Shown in pieces: positions 35,277 through 44,103 of a DNA stretch of 64,000 nucleotides. The DNA lies in the NCBI GenBank assembly GCA_022793065.1, contig JAAWCE010000046.1:62001-126000 (forward strand), read 5' to 3'. Position 1 is the first letter of the stretch. The number at the start of each line of letters is the position of its first letter. This DNA comes from Lachnospiraceae bacterium (lineage in GTDB: Bacteria; Bacillota; Clostridia; Lachnospirales; Lachnospiraceae). The translations under genes and the position numbers were made by a program. A model generated the notes under the pieces. That model ran no database searches. It saw only the letters and a list, made by a program, of their open reading frames with translations, and was not told the origin of the DNA.

Positions 35277-35753
35277 ATGATCAGAAAAGTAAAATATAGT
35301 GTCATGATAGTATGTTCATTTGCCGCAGGCTATTTCATAAGCTGCGTACAACAAGGCAAAAGGGTGTTTGAGATACATGAACAGGCAAGAAAAAATGTGT
35401 CGATTATCAGGGCATTTAATATGTGGATGGCATTAAAGCAGCGTAACCATTCGCTTTATCCCTTTTTTGAGAGAAATAATTATCATGAAATTGCAGTTTA
35501 TGGAATGCACTATTTAGGAGAGAGACTTAAGGATGAACTGCAGGGAACGGATATCGTTATAAAATATGTCATAGACAAAAATGCGGAAAATATTCATGTT
35601 GGGGTTAAGGTAGTGCAGCCGGAGGACGTATTGGAGGATGTGGACGCCATAATCGTCACTCCCATATTTTATTTTGAAGAAATAAAGAGAAAATTATCTG
35701 CTAAGGTTCGGTGTCCAGTCATATCTTTGGAGGATATCATAAATAATGTCTGA
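35277..35753 (+). CDS. Membrane-anchored stand-alone Rossmann module (copy 2)
   Basis: A 158-residue paralogue of the preceding protein. The N-terminal hydrophobic segment is YSVMIVCSFAAGYFISCV, followed by a linker and the Rossmann-like module (EIAVYGMHYLGERLKDEL, IKYVIDKNAENIHVGVKV, VDAIIVTPIFYF, VISLEDIINNV). In the glycine loop GMGYVG of copy 1 the middle Gly is His here (GMHYLG), so dinucleotide binding may be lost. Both copies end in a very similar LEDI/IEDI-INN/INE tail. GAGGGAG precedes the ATG. Confidence 0.78.
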   Translation: MIRKVKYSVMIVCSFAAGYFISCVQQGKRVFEIHEQARKNVSIIRAFNMWMALKQRNHSLYPFFERNNYHEIAVYGMHYLGERLKDELQGTDIVIKYVIDKNAENIHVGVKVVQPEDVLEDVDAIIVTPIFYFEEIKRKLSAKVRCPVISLEDIINNV

Positions 35754-35793
35754 TATAACCAGAGAATGATAAAAGTGAAAGGGTGACTTTGGG

Positions 35794-36810
35794 ATGTATA
35801 AGTATATCATATATGAGCCTTACGAAGGAACAAATGCATATCTGGAAAACATGAAGCGGTGTTGGGAAAATAAATATAAAGTCATTCCACATGCAAGCGC
35901 GGAAGATAACTTGTATGTTTTATTGTGTACGAAAGCAATTGTGCTGAACTGGATAGAAAGTAATTTGGATAAAAAGAAGAAAAAGCAGTTATTGCTATAT
36001 AAGTTGTTAGGAATCAAGATTGTATGGGTTTTCCATAATCGAATACCTCATGAGTTTGTTGATAGCGGGCAACAGGCCAAGACAGCAAAGAAAAATATGC
36101 GCTTTATGGCAGGAATCAGTGATGCAATCATTCTACATTCACGAAATAGTAGAAAGTATTTATTGGAATGTACTAATAACAGCAAGAAGTTTTTTTATGT
36201 GCCTCATCCTGATTATATGAGGCAATCCAGGTGGGGGCGGGATGTTCAGAACGAAGATGATTGTTTTACATTTGTATTTCAAGGGGCTGTTTTGCCATAT
36301 AAAAATATAGAACTGTTAATCAAAGTATTTAAAGATTTAAAGCTTCCTGATTGTAAACTTCATATTGCCGGAAAAGCATATGATGAAATGTATGAGAAGA
36401 AAATCAGGGAGTTGTGTCAGGGTGCAAATATTTGTTTGACTTTGGAGTATTTATCCGATTCTGCCGTTGGGGAAGTTATCAGAAAAGCAAATGTAATGGT
36501 ATTGCCTTATGACTTGCGAAGCAGCATGAATTCCGGCGCTATGCTCAATGCGTTTTCAAATCATAGGACGGTGATTGTGTCCAACAATGCAATGGCACAG
36601 GATTATAAAGAAAAGGATTTTCTTTATATATATGACTATTCAAGTCAGCAGGAACATTATGAACAATTAAAGAAAACTATGAAGGTGGCTTATGAAAATG
36701 GAATTGCCGCAAATAGAAAGATGGGTGAAAATGCCTATGAGTATACCAGAAAGTACAATGGGGATAAAGCTGTCATTCATAAATTGGAAAAAGTAATAGA
36801 AGCCATTTGA
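35794..36810 (+). CDS. GT4-type (glycosyltransferase family 1) transferase
   Basis: A 338-residue GT-B fold enzyme. The N-terminal half holds KIVWVFHNRIPHEF and AIILHSRNSRKYLL; the C-terminal donor-binding half holds FVFQGAVLPYKNIELLIKVF near 165, LHIAGKAYDEMY and VMVLPYDLRSSMNSGAMLNAF. In the last segment the usual E-x7-E region is replaced by SMNSGAMLNAF, as in some GT4 members. Donor and acceptor are unknown. No Rossmann tag is attached. AAAGGGTG lies upstream of the ATG at 35794. Confidence 0.82.
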   Translation: MYKYIIYEPYEGTNAYLENMKRCWENKYKVIPHASAEDNLYVLLCTKAIVLNWIESNLDKKKKKQLLLYKLLGIKIVWVFHNRIPHEFVDSGQQAKTAKKNMRFMAGISDAIILHSRNSRKYLLECTNNSKKFFYVPHPDYMRQSRWGRDVQNEDDCFTFVFQGAVLPYKNIELLIKVFKDLKLPDCKLHIAGKAYDEMYEKKIRELCQGANICLTLEYLSDSAVGEVIRKANVMVLPYDLRSSMNSGAMLNAFSNHRTVIVSNNAMAQDYKEKDFLYIYDYSSQQEHYEQLKKTMKVAYENGIAANRKMGENAYEYTRKYNGDKAVIHKLEKVIEAI

Positions 36811-36978
36811 ACTGCCTGGGTAATTAGGCTGTTTATGGAGCGAGATGAACATTTTGAAAAAATTAAGATGTGTTGTGAGAATGGAAGAGAAGTGTGGAAG
36901 CGCATCGTATGATTGTTGGTTGTTAGGAAGTGTAAGAAAATAATGGACCATATTTAGCAAAAAGGCAAGGAGAAAATT

Positions 36979-39900
36979 ATGACAGAGTATCAGTATAGGC
37001 TGTCAAGACTGAAAGAAGCAATTTCCGGTTTGACAGAAAAGAAAATAGTTTTATATGGCACGGGAAAAAATGCTGAATTGATTTTGTCATATTTGCATCC
37101 AGCGTCCGTTTCGGCGGAAATGAACTCAAAATTTGAGAGCGACCTTTTTTCCAATTTATCCCTTAATATAGTTGGGTTAATGGATGGCGCCCATACAGGT
37201 AAATATTTTTATGGGAAAAAAGTGTTATCCGAAGAAGAAATACTTGAGTTAAATGTAGAAGTTATTTTGATTGCGGCACAGATGCAGTCGGCGGAAATGG
37301 TATATCAGCGCATTATGTCTTTCTGTAAAATGCACAATATTCTTTTGCTTGACATGTATGGATGTGACCAAATAGCATTACATGAAGCAATCAGGAAACA
37401 AGAAATTACGTATGATGATTTTGATGAGGAATATATTAAGAGGGTTATATCTTCCAAAAGGATTCTTTGTATTCCAATTTCAGGAACATTATGTACTTTT
37501 GCTGATAAAAAAATATATGAGCTTATTGAAAAAGAATGTAAAAGAAGAAAGCTAGAAATAGTCGATTTCACAGCAAACAGGGCAATGGCAGAAAAGCAGT
37601 TTCCATCAGGAAGTGCATTTTCTTTAAAGGAATTGTATCAGGTTTTTGCCGATTTGGCACATATTACAAGGGAACAGGCGCAGTTGATTTGTGAGTTGGA
37701 GGAAGAGATTATCCTTAAGAATCTGTTTCCAAGGAAGGAAATAATCAGTATCATTCATTGGGCAGTGGCGCAGCAAAAAGAGATATATTTCTATTCTGAC
37801 TTTAGGGTAGCTGAAGACAAAGTAAAGGATTTTTTGCATCAGTTGGGGATAGATGAATATGCAGGATTGTTGACAGAATATATAAGTGGATATACTCTGC
37901 ATAATGGATTACTTTATGAATTGGCACAGCAGAACGATGTTGCGGATATGCTTTTTATAGGGAGTAATCGTAAGAACCAATTGATGGTATCGCAATTATA
38001 TGGCATTGACATATTGCTAATGAAAGAAGGAGTGGATTTATGCTGGGAATATGCCAAAACTTCTATTTCCAAAGAGAATTTTATCATCAATTGTTTTTGC
38101 AGGGAAAAAACAAGAGATATTTTGAATAAGATGTCCAGTCCATATCCAAAGGATTATGCTTATAGCCTGTGGGATGATGATATTAGGAAAGTGTTGGGAT
38201 TAGGGGAAAAATATTTATATCCAACTGTTTTGCTGCCCGAATTAAATCTGAAAAAAAGTTCGGATATAGAATTGTTAGAGTTCCCAAATGATGAGAGCGC
38301 AATCGTATCAATTATTATTCCAGTGTATAATCAGTTTGGATATACTTATAATTGCTTAAAATCCATATTGCAAAATACTGTTTCTGTTGCATATGAAATC
38401 ATTGTAGCAGATGATTGTTCTGCTGACGAGACAAGAGAATTGGAAAGATATGTTTCGGGAATTCAGGTAATCCACAATGATGTGAATATGAATTTCCTCG
38501 GAAATTGCAACAATGCGGCAAAGCATGCGTCGGGGAAATACCTTGTATTTTTGAATAATGATACACAGGTGCAATATAATTGGTTAATGCCGTTAGTTCA
38601 TACTTTTGAGGAAGAACAGGACACAGGAATTGCTGGTTCCAAATTGATATATCCCGACGGCACATTATGGGAAGCCGGAGGAATTGTATGGAGCAGTGGA
38701 GAGGCATTAAACTATGGCAGGGGAGAGGGCGCAAATGCACCGGAATATAATTATGTTCGGGAAGTAGATTACATATCCGGCGCTTCTATTATGATTAGCA
38801 AAGAATTATGGGAATCCATTGGCGGATTTGATTCACGTTTTGCGCCGGCATATTATGAAGACACTGACCTTGCATTTGAAGTGAGAAAGAGAAAGAAAAA
38901 GGTGATATATCAGCCGGATTCCGTTGTGGTACATTTTGGAAGCGTATCCAATAGTACCAATAATTATATAAAGCGAAATCGAGCAGTTTTTTATGAAAAA
39001 TGGAAAGATGTTTTGGAAAAAGAACAATATATAAAAAACACAATGATTTCCGATGCCAGCGATAGGAAGAAGCGGAAAGAAGCTTTGACGGAAGGTGCTA
39101 TGGAGAAGGCTGCCAGGTATCAACAGCTTAAAGAAGAAAAATGGATGATGTTCCAGGATAAAAAAATATTAATATATGGGACGGGTGTGATTGCGAAGCG
39201 TTTGATTCGTACTCTTTCCAAATTTCATATTGTGGGAGCGGTGGACAGGCTCTATTTTGGCGGGGAAGTGGAAGGCGTTCCCATTTTGATATGGGATGAG
39301 ATTGTGCCAGGAAGTGTGGATGTTGTCATCATTGCTTCTTTGGAAAAGAATTACTGGGAGATTTACCAACGAATACTTGATAAGTGTATGGTATATGGCA
39401 TGAGTATTTATGGTGGAAATGGAGATAATTTAATCGCAACATATGGCTGGAATGTAATGCGTATGGAAAATGCACGGTATTACGGAAAGAGTGAAGACCA
39501 ATTAAGACAACTGATTGCCCAATATGATGCAATTAGCTTTGATTTATTTGACACATTGATTATGCGGAAGACTTTAGAACCCATGGATGTATTTGATATT
39601 GTGGAGGATAGAGCCAAAAAGGAAGGAATTTTAGTTCCAGGTTTTAAGGTACTGCGCAGAGAAGCGGAGCTGCGATCAAATTCCGGCAATATAGATCAGA
39701 TTTATGATAAATTAGAGGAAATTGCAGCGTTAAACAGGGAGCAGGGGCGTCGCTTGCGGGAAATTGAGTTGGCCTGTGAGAAAGAGGTTCTGCTGCCAAG
39801 GGAGACAATAGCCAAATTGCTTGCATATGCCAAAAGGATTGGCAAAAAGGTCAGTATTATTTCAGACATGTATTTAGGAGAGGCAATCATTGGCGATTTT

Positions 39901-41205
39901 TTGAAGGAATTACATATTGAGGGAATAGACAAAATATACGTGTCATGTGATTATGGGATATCCAAAGGAACAGGTTTATTTGAACTGTATCTTAAGGATG
40001 TAAAAGGAATGAAGTGTTTGCATATAGGTGATAACGAGGCGGCAGACGTAATGGCCCCAAAGAAATATGGGATTGATTCCTATGGGATAAAAAGTGCATT
40101 GGATATGGCAAAAATATCTAATTTCCGTTATCTCTTGCCTATGGCAAACAATTGCAATGAAAAAAGTTTGTTGGGCATGGTATTTGCAAACCTGTTCAAT
40201 AATCCTTTTGCACTGTATGGTTCGTCAGGAATTGTACGGATTGAAAGTTATGAAAAATTGGGAGCTACTTTTGCGGCACCCATTGCGTTAATGTATATAT
40301 TTGATCTGCTTTCCTATTTAAAAGAACATTCTGAATATGACAAGATATTGTTTGGGGCCAGAGATGGATATTTATTCCGTAAACTGTATGATGGTATTAA
40401 AAATATGGAGGAACAGCAAAATTTGCCGGAAGCCGTATATATTTTAGCGTCCAGAAGACTATGTATTCGCGCAACCATGGGTAAAACGGCGGATATCGTG
40501 GTTAAAAGCCTGGGAGGAATTGTGCGGGAGAATATCCTTGCCAGTATTTTAGGCATTTCGGAAAAGGAAGTTGCCCAAGAGGGAAACGATCGGGAAATAG
40601 ACAGACAAGAATACTATGAGGAACATTGGAAAGAAATTCAGGAAAAGTCAAAATTAACAAAGGAAGGATATTTAAAGTATCTGAAGACATGTGGAATTGA
40701 ATTATCCAAAAAGAATTTATTTATGGAGCTGGTGTCTCAAGGAACCATACAATTTGCATTAAATCAGTTGTTCCATCAACCGCTGGACGGGTTTTATTTG
40801 TGTAAAGTTATGTCAGAGAAGCCCTATAATATTAATGTAGAGAGTGTATATCGGGATAAAGGGAATTTAATGAAGAAATACTATCTTTTAGAATCAATAT
40901 TCACATCTCCAGATCCGTCTGTAGAAGATGTAAAGGAGGACGGCGGATTATTGTTCTGTGATGAAACACGCACCAAAGACGAGATAGCGTATGTGTTAAA
41001 AGAACAACAGGGTGTAGAAAATTTCTTCTTTGACTATTATAGTCATGTATGGGTGAAGGGAAAAGAAATTAAAAGAGAGCTACCGGAAGCCTTGTTGAAT
41101 TTGTGTGACCAGGTGGAATATGTGGGAGCATGTAAAGATGTAAGGAGAATGAAGCTGTATGATGATTTGGCAGGGAGATATACGGAAGTAGTAAGAGGTG
41201 ATTAA
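36979..41205 (+). CDS. 1408-residue fusion: Rossmann, HAD-like, GT2, Rossmann, HAD (COG5610-like)
   Basis: Domains in order: Rossmann-like module ~18-145 with a 30-residue insertion (IVLYGTGKNAELIL, GLMDGAHTGKYF). Next comes a HAD-like region ~158-390 whose first motif reads ILCIPISGTLCTF, lacking both catalytic Asp. A GT2 spans ~437-690 (VSIIIPVYNQFGYTYNCL, FLNNDTQVQYNW, YYEDTDLAFEVR). A second Rossmann module is at ~727-835 (ILIYGTGVIAKRLIR, GAVDRLYFGGEVEG). A second HAD-type domain from ~850 has the intact ISFDLFDTLIMR, IISDMYLGEA and CLHIGDNEAADV, plus a long C-terminal extension. The active HAD probably dephosphorylates a sugar phosphate. AAGGAG precedes the ATG. Confidence 0.85.
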   Translation: MTEYQYRLSRLKEAISGLTEKKIVLYGTGKNAELILSYLHPASVSAEMNSKFESDLFSNLSLNIVGLMDGAHTGKYFYGKKVLSEEEILELNVEVILIAAQMQSAEMVYQRIMSFCKMHNILLLDMYGCDQIALHEAIRKQEITYDDFDEEYIKRVISSKRILCIPISGTLCTFADKKIYELIEKECKRRKLEIVDFTANRAMAEKQFPSGSAFSLKELYQVFADLAHITREQAQLICELEEEIILKNLFPRKEIISIIHWAVAQQKEIYFYSDFRVAEDKVKDFLHQLGIDEYAGLLTEYISGYTLHNGLLYELAQQNDVADMLFIGSNRKNQLMVSQLYGIDILLMKEGVDLCWEYAKTSISKENFIINCFCREKTRDILNKMSSPYPKDYAYSLWDDDIRKVLGLGEKYLYPTVLLPELNLKKSSDIELLEFPNDESAIVSIIIPVYNQFGYTYNCLKSILQNTVSVAYEIIVADDCSADETRELERYVSGIQVIHNDVNMNFLGNCNNAAKHASGKYLVFLNNDTQVQYNWLMPLVHTFEEEQDTGIAGSKLIYPDGTLWEAGGIVWSSGEALNYGRGEGANAPEYNYVREVDYISGASIMISKELWESIGGFDSRFAPAYYEDTDLAFEVRKRKKKVIYQPDSVVVHFGSVSNSTNNYIKRNRAVFYEKWKDVLEKEQYIKNTMISDASDRKKRKEALTEGAMEKAARYQQLKEEKWMMFQDKKILIYGTGVIAKRLIRTLSKFHIVGAVDRLYFGGEVEGVPILIWDEIVPGSVDVVIIASLEKNYWEIYQRILDKCMVYGMSIYGGNGDNLIATYGWNVMRMENARYYGKSEDQLRQLIAQYDAISFDLFDTLIMRKTLEPMDVFDIVEDRAKKEGILVPGFKVLRREAELRSNSGNIDQIYDKLEEIAALNREQGRRLREIELACEKEVLLPRETIAKLLAYAKRIGKKVSIISDMYLGEAIIGDFLKELHIEGIDKIYVSCDYGISKGTGLFELYLKDVKGMKCLHIGDNEAADVMAPKKYGIDSYGIKSALDMAKISNFRYLLPMANNCNEKSLLGMVFANLFNNPFALYGSSGIVRIESYEKLGATFAAPIALMYIFDLLSYLKEHSEYDKILFGARDGYLFRKLYDGIKNMEEQQNLPEAVYILASRRLCIRATMGKTADIVVKSLGGIVRENILASILGISEKEVAQEGNDREIDRQEYYEEHWKEIQEKSKLTKEGYLKYLKTCGIELSKKNLFMELVSQGTIQFALNQLFHQPLDGFYLCKVMSEKPYNINVESVYRDKGNLMKKYYLLESIFTSPDPSVEDVKEDGGLLFCDETRTKDEIAYVLKEQQGVENFFFDYYSHVWVKGKEIKRELPEALLNLCDQVEYVGACKDVRRMKLYDDLAGRYTEVVRGD

Positions 41206-41210
41206 TTGCT

Positions 41211-42641
41211 ATGCTGAATGTTACTGTCTTTTTTGGCGCGGGGAAATTAGGAAAAAAGATTTTAGAATTCTGGCGGTTTTGTGGAGTGGAACCGGATTTT
41301 TTTGCAGATAACGATAAGGAACGTTGGGGAACTTTGTATGATGGTGTGAAAATACTCTCTATTGAAGAATTATTGAATGAGACTCACCGGGCAATTGTGT
41401 TGATTACTTGCGCGAAAACGGAATCAATATACGCGCAGTTGACGGCCTGTGAAGTTCCGGCAGAGAATATTTATCTCGGAAACAAGATTGACGAAGTAAT
41501 TACGGTATTGATATCACATAGGAAAGTAAGATATACATGGAGCAATGCTCAAAAACAGTGTGTACCAAAGGAATCCGTGGGATTTGGAGTGTTGTTTGAC
41601 GTGCAGTATGGTTTTGTCTTAGGAGGGGTGGAAAGTTGGGCTTTGGAAATGGCAAAAATGCTGTCGTTAAAAAGGAACAATGTGAAATGTATTACCACAG
41701 ATTTACGTGGTTGTAATATTCACCCCGATGAAGTGCAGGAAATACAATTAAAGTATCAAGATAAGCCATACCATGTTGAAATGATAACCATGTGCATAAA
41801 CGAAATAAGAAATAACTTGCCTTGTAATATTATTTGTAATTTCCCAAGTATTACGTTTCAAGCCTCTTGCATTGCCAAAATGTTGTGGCCGGATGAGATA
41901 AATATCATTGCCATAGTGCATTGTGATGAGGAAGTCTATTATGAGCAGTATGGTAGAATGGAAGCGTTAATAGATTGCTGCCTTGTTATAAGTGATACAA
42001 TGGAAGAACAATTGATAAAGAGGGGGATGAAAAAGGATAAAATACGGCGCATGGGCTGGAATATATCATGTGAGAAGCAGTTGAAGAGGACGTACTCGAA
42101 GAAAGGCGAGCCTATACGAATCGGGTATGCGGGACGCTTAGTAAAGCATCAAAAGCGTCTGGATATATTGATGGAAGTAGCGAACCGACTTACACAATTA
42201 CAGGTAGATTTTCGTTTGGAGATTGCAGGTACGGGGGAATATGAAGAGACACTAAGGAAAGCAGTGGAAGAGTTTGAAGGTCAGATATGCCTGAAAGGTT
42301 GTATTGCCAGAGAACATATAGGAGATTTCTGGAGAAAGCAGGATATAGCAATCAGTTGTTCTGACTATGAAGGGAGAAGCATTTCCAAAGCGGAAGCTAT
42401 GGCGGCCGGAGCTGTGCCGGTGATTACGGATACGTCCGGTGCCAGGGAGGATGTGCAGGACGGGTATCATGGATATATTGTTCCTGTGGGCGATATAGAC
42501 AGTATGACAGACAGGATCTGTCACCTGTATCAAAACAGAGATTTGTTGAAAGTCATGGGAGAGCGTTCGCATCAGGTAATATTAGAACAGAATACACAGA
42601 ATGATATGGGTGTAATGTGGGACTATATTTTAAAGAAATGA
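41211..42641 (+). CDS. Rossmann module + GT4 glycosyltransferase
   Basis: A 476-residue protein. Residues 1-~100 are the Rossmann-like module (VTVFFGAGKLGKKIL, FFADNDKERWGTLYDGVKI). The rest is a GT-B enzyme of family GT4: FVLGGVESWALEMAKML near 140 for the acceptor side, IRIGYAGRLVKHQKRLDILM near 300, LEIAGTGEYEETL, and the donor-binding CSDYEGRSISKAEAMAAGAVPVI-type region near 385 with the E-x7-E acid pair. It starts five bases after the previous stop; the site AGAGGTG lies in the end of that gene. Confidence 0.88.
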   Translation: MLNVTVFFGAGKLGKKILEFWRFCGVEPDFFADNDKERWGTLYDGVKILSIEELLNETHRAIVLITCAKTESIYAQLTACEVPAENIYLGNKIDEVITVLISHRKVRYTWSNAQKQCVPKESVGFGVLFDVQYGFVLGGVESWALEMAKMLSLKRNNVKCITTDLRGCNIHPDEVQEIQLKYQDKPYHVEMITMCINEIRNNLPCNIICNFPSITFQASCIAKMLWPDEINIIAIVHCDEEVYYEQYGRMEALIDCCLVISDTMEEQLIKRGMKKDKIRRMGWNISCEKQLKRTYSKKGEPIRIGYAGRLVKHQKRLDILMEVANRLTQLQVDFRLEIAGTGEYEETLRKAVEEFEGQICLKGCIAREHIGDFWRKQDIAISCSDYEGRSISKAEAMAAGAVPVITDTSGAREDVQDGYHGYIVPVGDIDSMTDRICHLYQNRDLLKVMGERSHQVILEQNTQNDMGVMWDYILKK

Positions 42642-42686
42642 GGCAACCGGTTGTAAAGCTATTTTATGCGCCGAAAGGAAATTGCT

Positions 42687-44021
42687 ATGGACATAAAAGT
42701 GTCAGTTATATTGCCTTCGCTGAATGTGGCGGCATATATCAGGGAATGTCTGGATAGTGTGGTTTCGCAGACATTACAGGAAATAGAAATCATATGTGTG
42801 GATGCCGGATCTACGGACGGCACTTTGGAGATTTTGCAAGAATATAAACGAAGAGATTCCAGAGTTTGGCTTGTACACAGTGAAGTCAGAAGTTATGGCA
42901 AACAAGTAAACGAAGGACTTCTGAGAGCAAGGGGAAAGTACATAGCTATCGTAGACACAGATGATTATATTGCGGAGGAAATGTATCAGGAGCTGTATGT
43001 CATAGCGGAAGAACATCATCTTGACTATGTAAAGGGCGACTTTGATACTTTTTATACATTGAAAGGTGGGGGAAGAGTAAGGGAGTCCAAGAAAACATTC
43101 TCTTTAGGCGTCTCATTGTATGGAAAAATTTTGGCGCCATATGACCATCTTGATATTTATGGAGAAGATTACAGTATATGGAAGGGAATTTACCGAAAAA
43201 GCTTTCTGGATCAATACAGAATCAGGCTAAATGAATCTCCCGGAGCGGCGTTTCAGGATGCGGGATTTCTTTTACAGACTCTTTGCTTGGCGCAACGGGC
43301 AATGTATGTGGAGAAATCCTTTTATCGTTACAGGCTGAATAGAGAAGGCGCTTCTACATATCAGAAAACAGTTGTACAATTTATTTTCCAGGAATATGAC
43401 AGATTATTGGATGAAGGAATATTCTCTGCGGAAATGGATGTACGAATTTGGAAACATTTATATTTTAAATTGGCGCTGAGTTTTCAAGTGGAATATGACA
43501 AAGTACTGCGTGCCGAACAATATCGTATTGAATCCCCGTATTTATGGGATTATTACCTGTGGTTTCAAAAGAAGATTCAGGATGCGATGGAAGAGGGGCG
43601 GCTTACATTTGCGGATTTTACAAAGTATCATAGGTTTGAAATCCAATTATTGTTAAAATCTGCCCAAAGCTATGCTGATTATAGATATGTGACGGATTGC
43701 CTGATGAAAGAACCTGTGGAACAGTTGATGAAAAGGATTGGAAGTGAGCCTGTGGTCATATTTGGCTGTGGAAAGTATGGAAAAGAGTTATGTGTCACAT
43801 TGGATACACAGGGGGCAAAAATAGCGGCGTTCTGTGATAATAATGCCATGCTTTGGGAGACGGAGTATGGCGGAATCAAAATATTAAATCCTGCAAAATG
43901 CTGTAAAAAATACAAAGATGCAATATATCTTGTGGCAAGCAGATTTTATGGTGAGGAGATTCAAGTACAACTGACTCATTTGGGAATAAAGGATAAAAAT
44001 ATTATAAAATGTAGTCTATGA
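42687..44021 (+). CDS. Family 2 glycosyltransferase + C-terminal Rossmann module
   Basis: A 444-residue protein. Residues ~3-240 are GT2: KVSVILPSLNVAAYIRECL, IEIICVDAGSTDGTLEIL, and the DXD in AIVDTDDYIAEEMYQELY near 92, then SIWKGIYRKSFL and PGAAFQDAGFLLQTL. Residues ~353-444 are the Rossmann-like module (PVVIFGCGKYGKELCV, AFCDNNAMLWETEYGGIKI). The ATG at 42687 has AAAGGA upstream. The next gene encodes a paralogue of the same design, so this pair arose by duplication. Confidence 0.88.
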   Translation: MDIKVSVILPSLNVAAYIRECLDSVVSQTLQEIEIICVDAGSTDGTLEILQEYKRRDSRVWLVHSEVRSYGKQVNEGLLRARGKYIAIVDTDDYIAEEMYQELYVIAEEHHLDYVKGDFDTFYTLKGGGRVRESKKTFSLGVSLYGKILAPYDHLDIYGEDYSIWKGIYRKSFLDQYRIRLNESPGAAFQDAGFLLQTLCLAQRAMYVEKSFYRYRLNREGASTYQKTVVQFIFQEYDRLLDEGIFSAEMDVRIWKHLYFKLALSFQVEYDKVLRAEQYRIESPYLWDYYLWFQKKIQDAMEEGRLTFADFTKYHRFEIQLLLKSAQSYADYRYVTDCLMKEPVEQLMKRIGSEPVVIFGCGKYGKELCVTLDTQGAKIAAFCDNNAMLWETEYGGIKILNPAKCCKKYKDAIYLVASRFYGEEIQVQLTHLGIKDKNIIKCSL

Positions 44022-44103
44022 GAACAATTTGTATTTGTTTATGGTTTGAACAGGCAGGCTGAAAGTAAGCTGAAAAGACAGCAGAAAGGATGAAACAGAA
44101 AGA

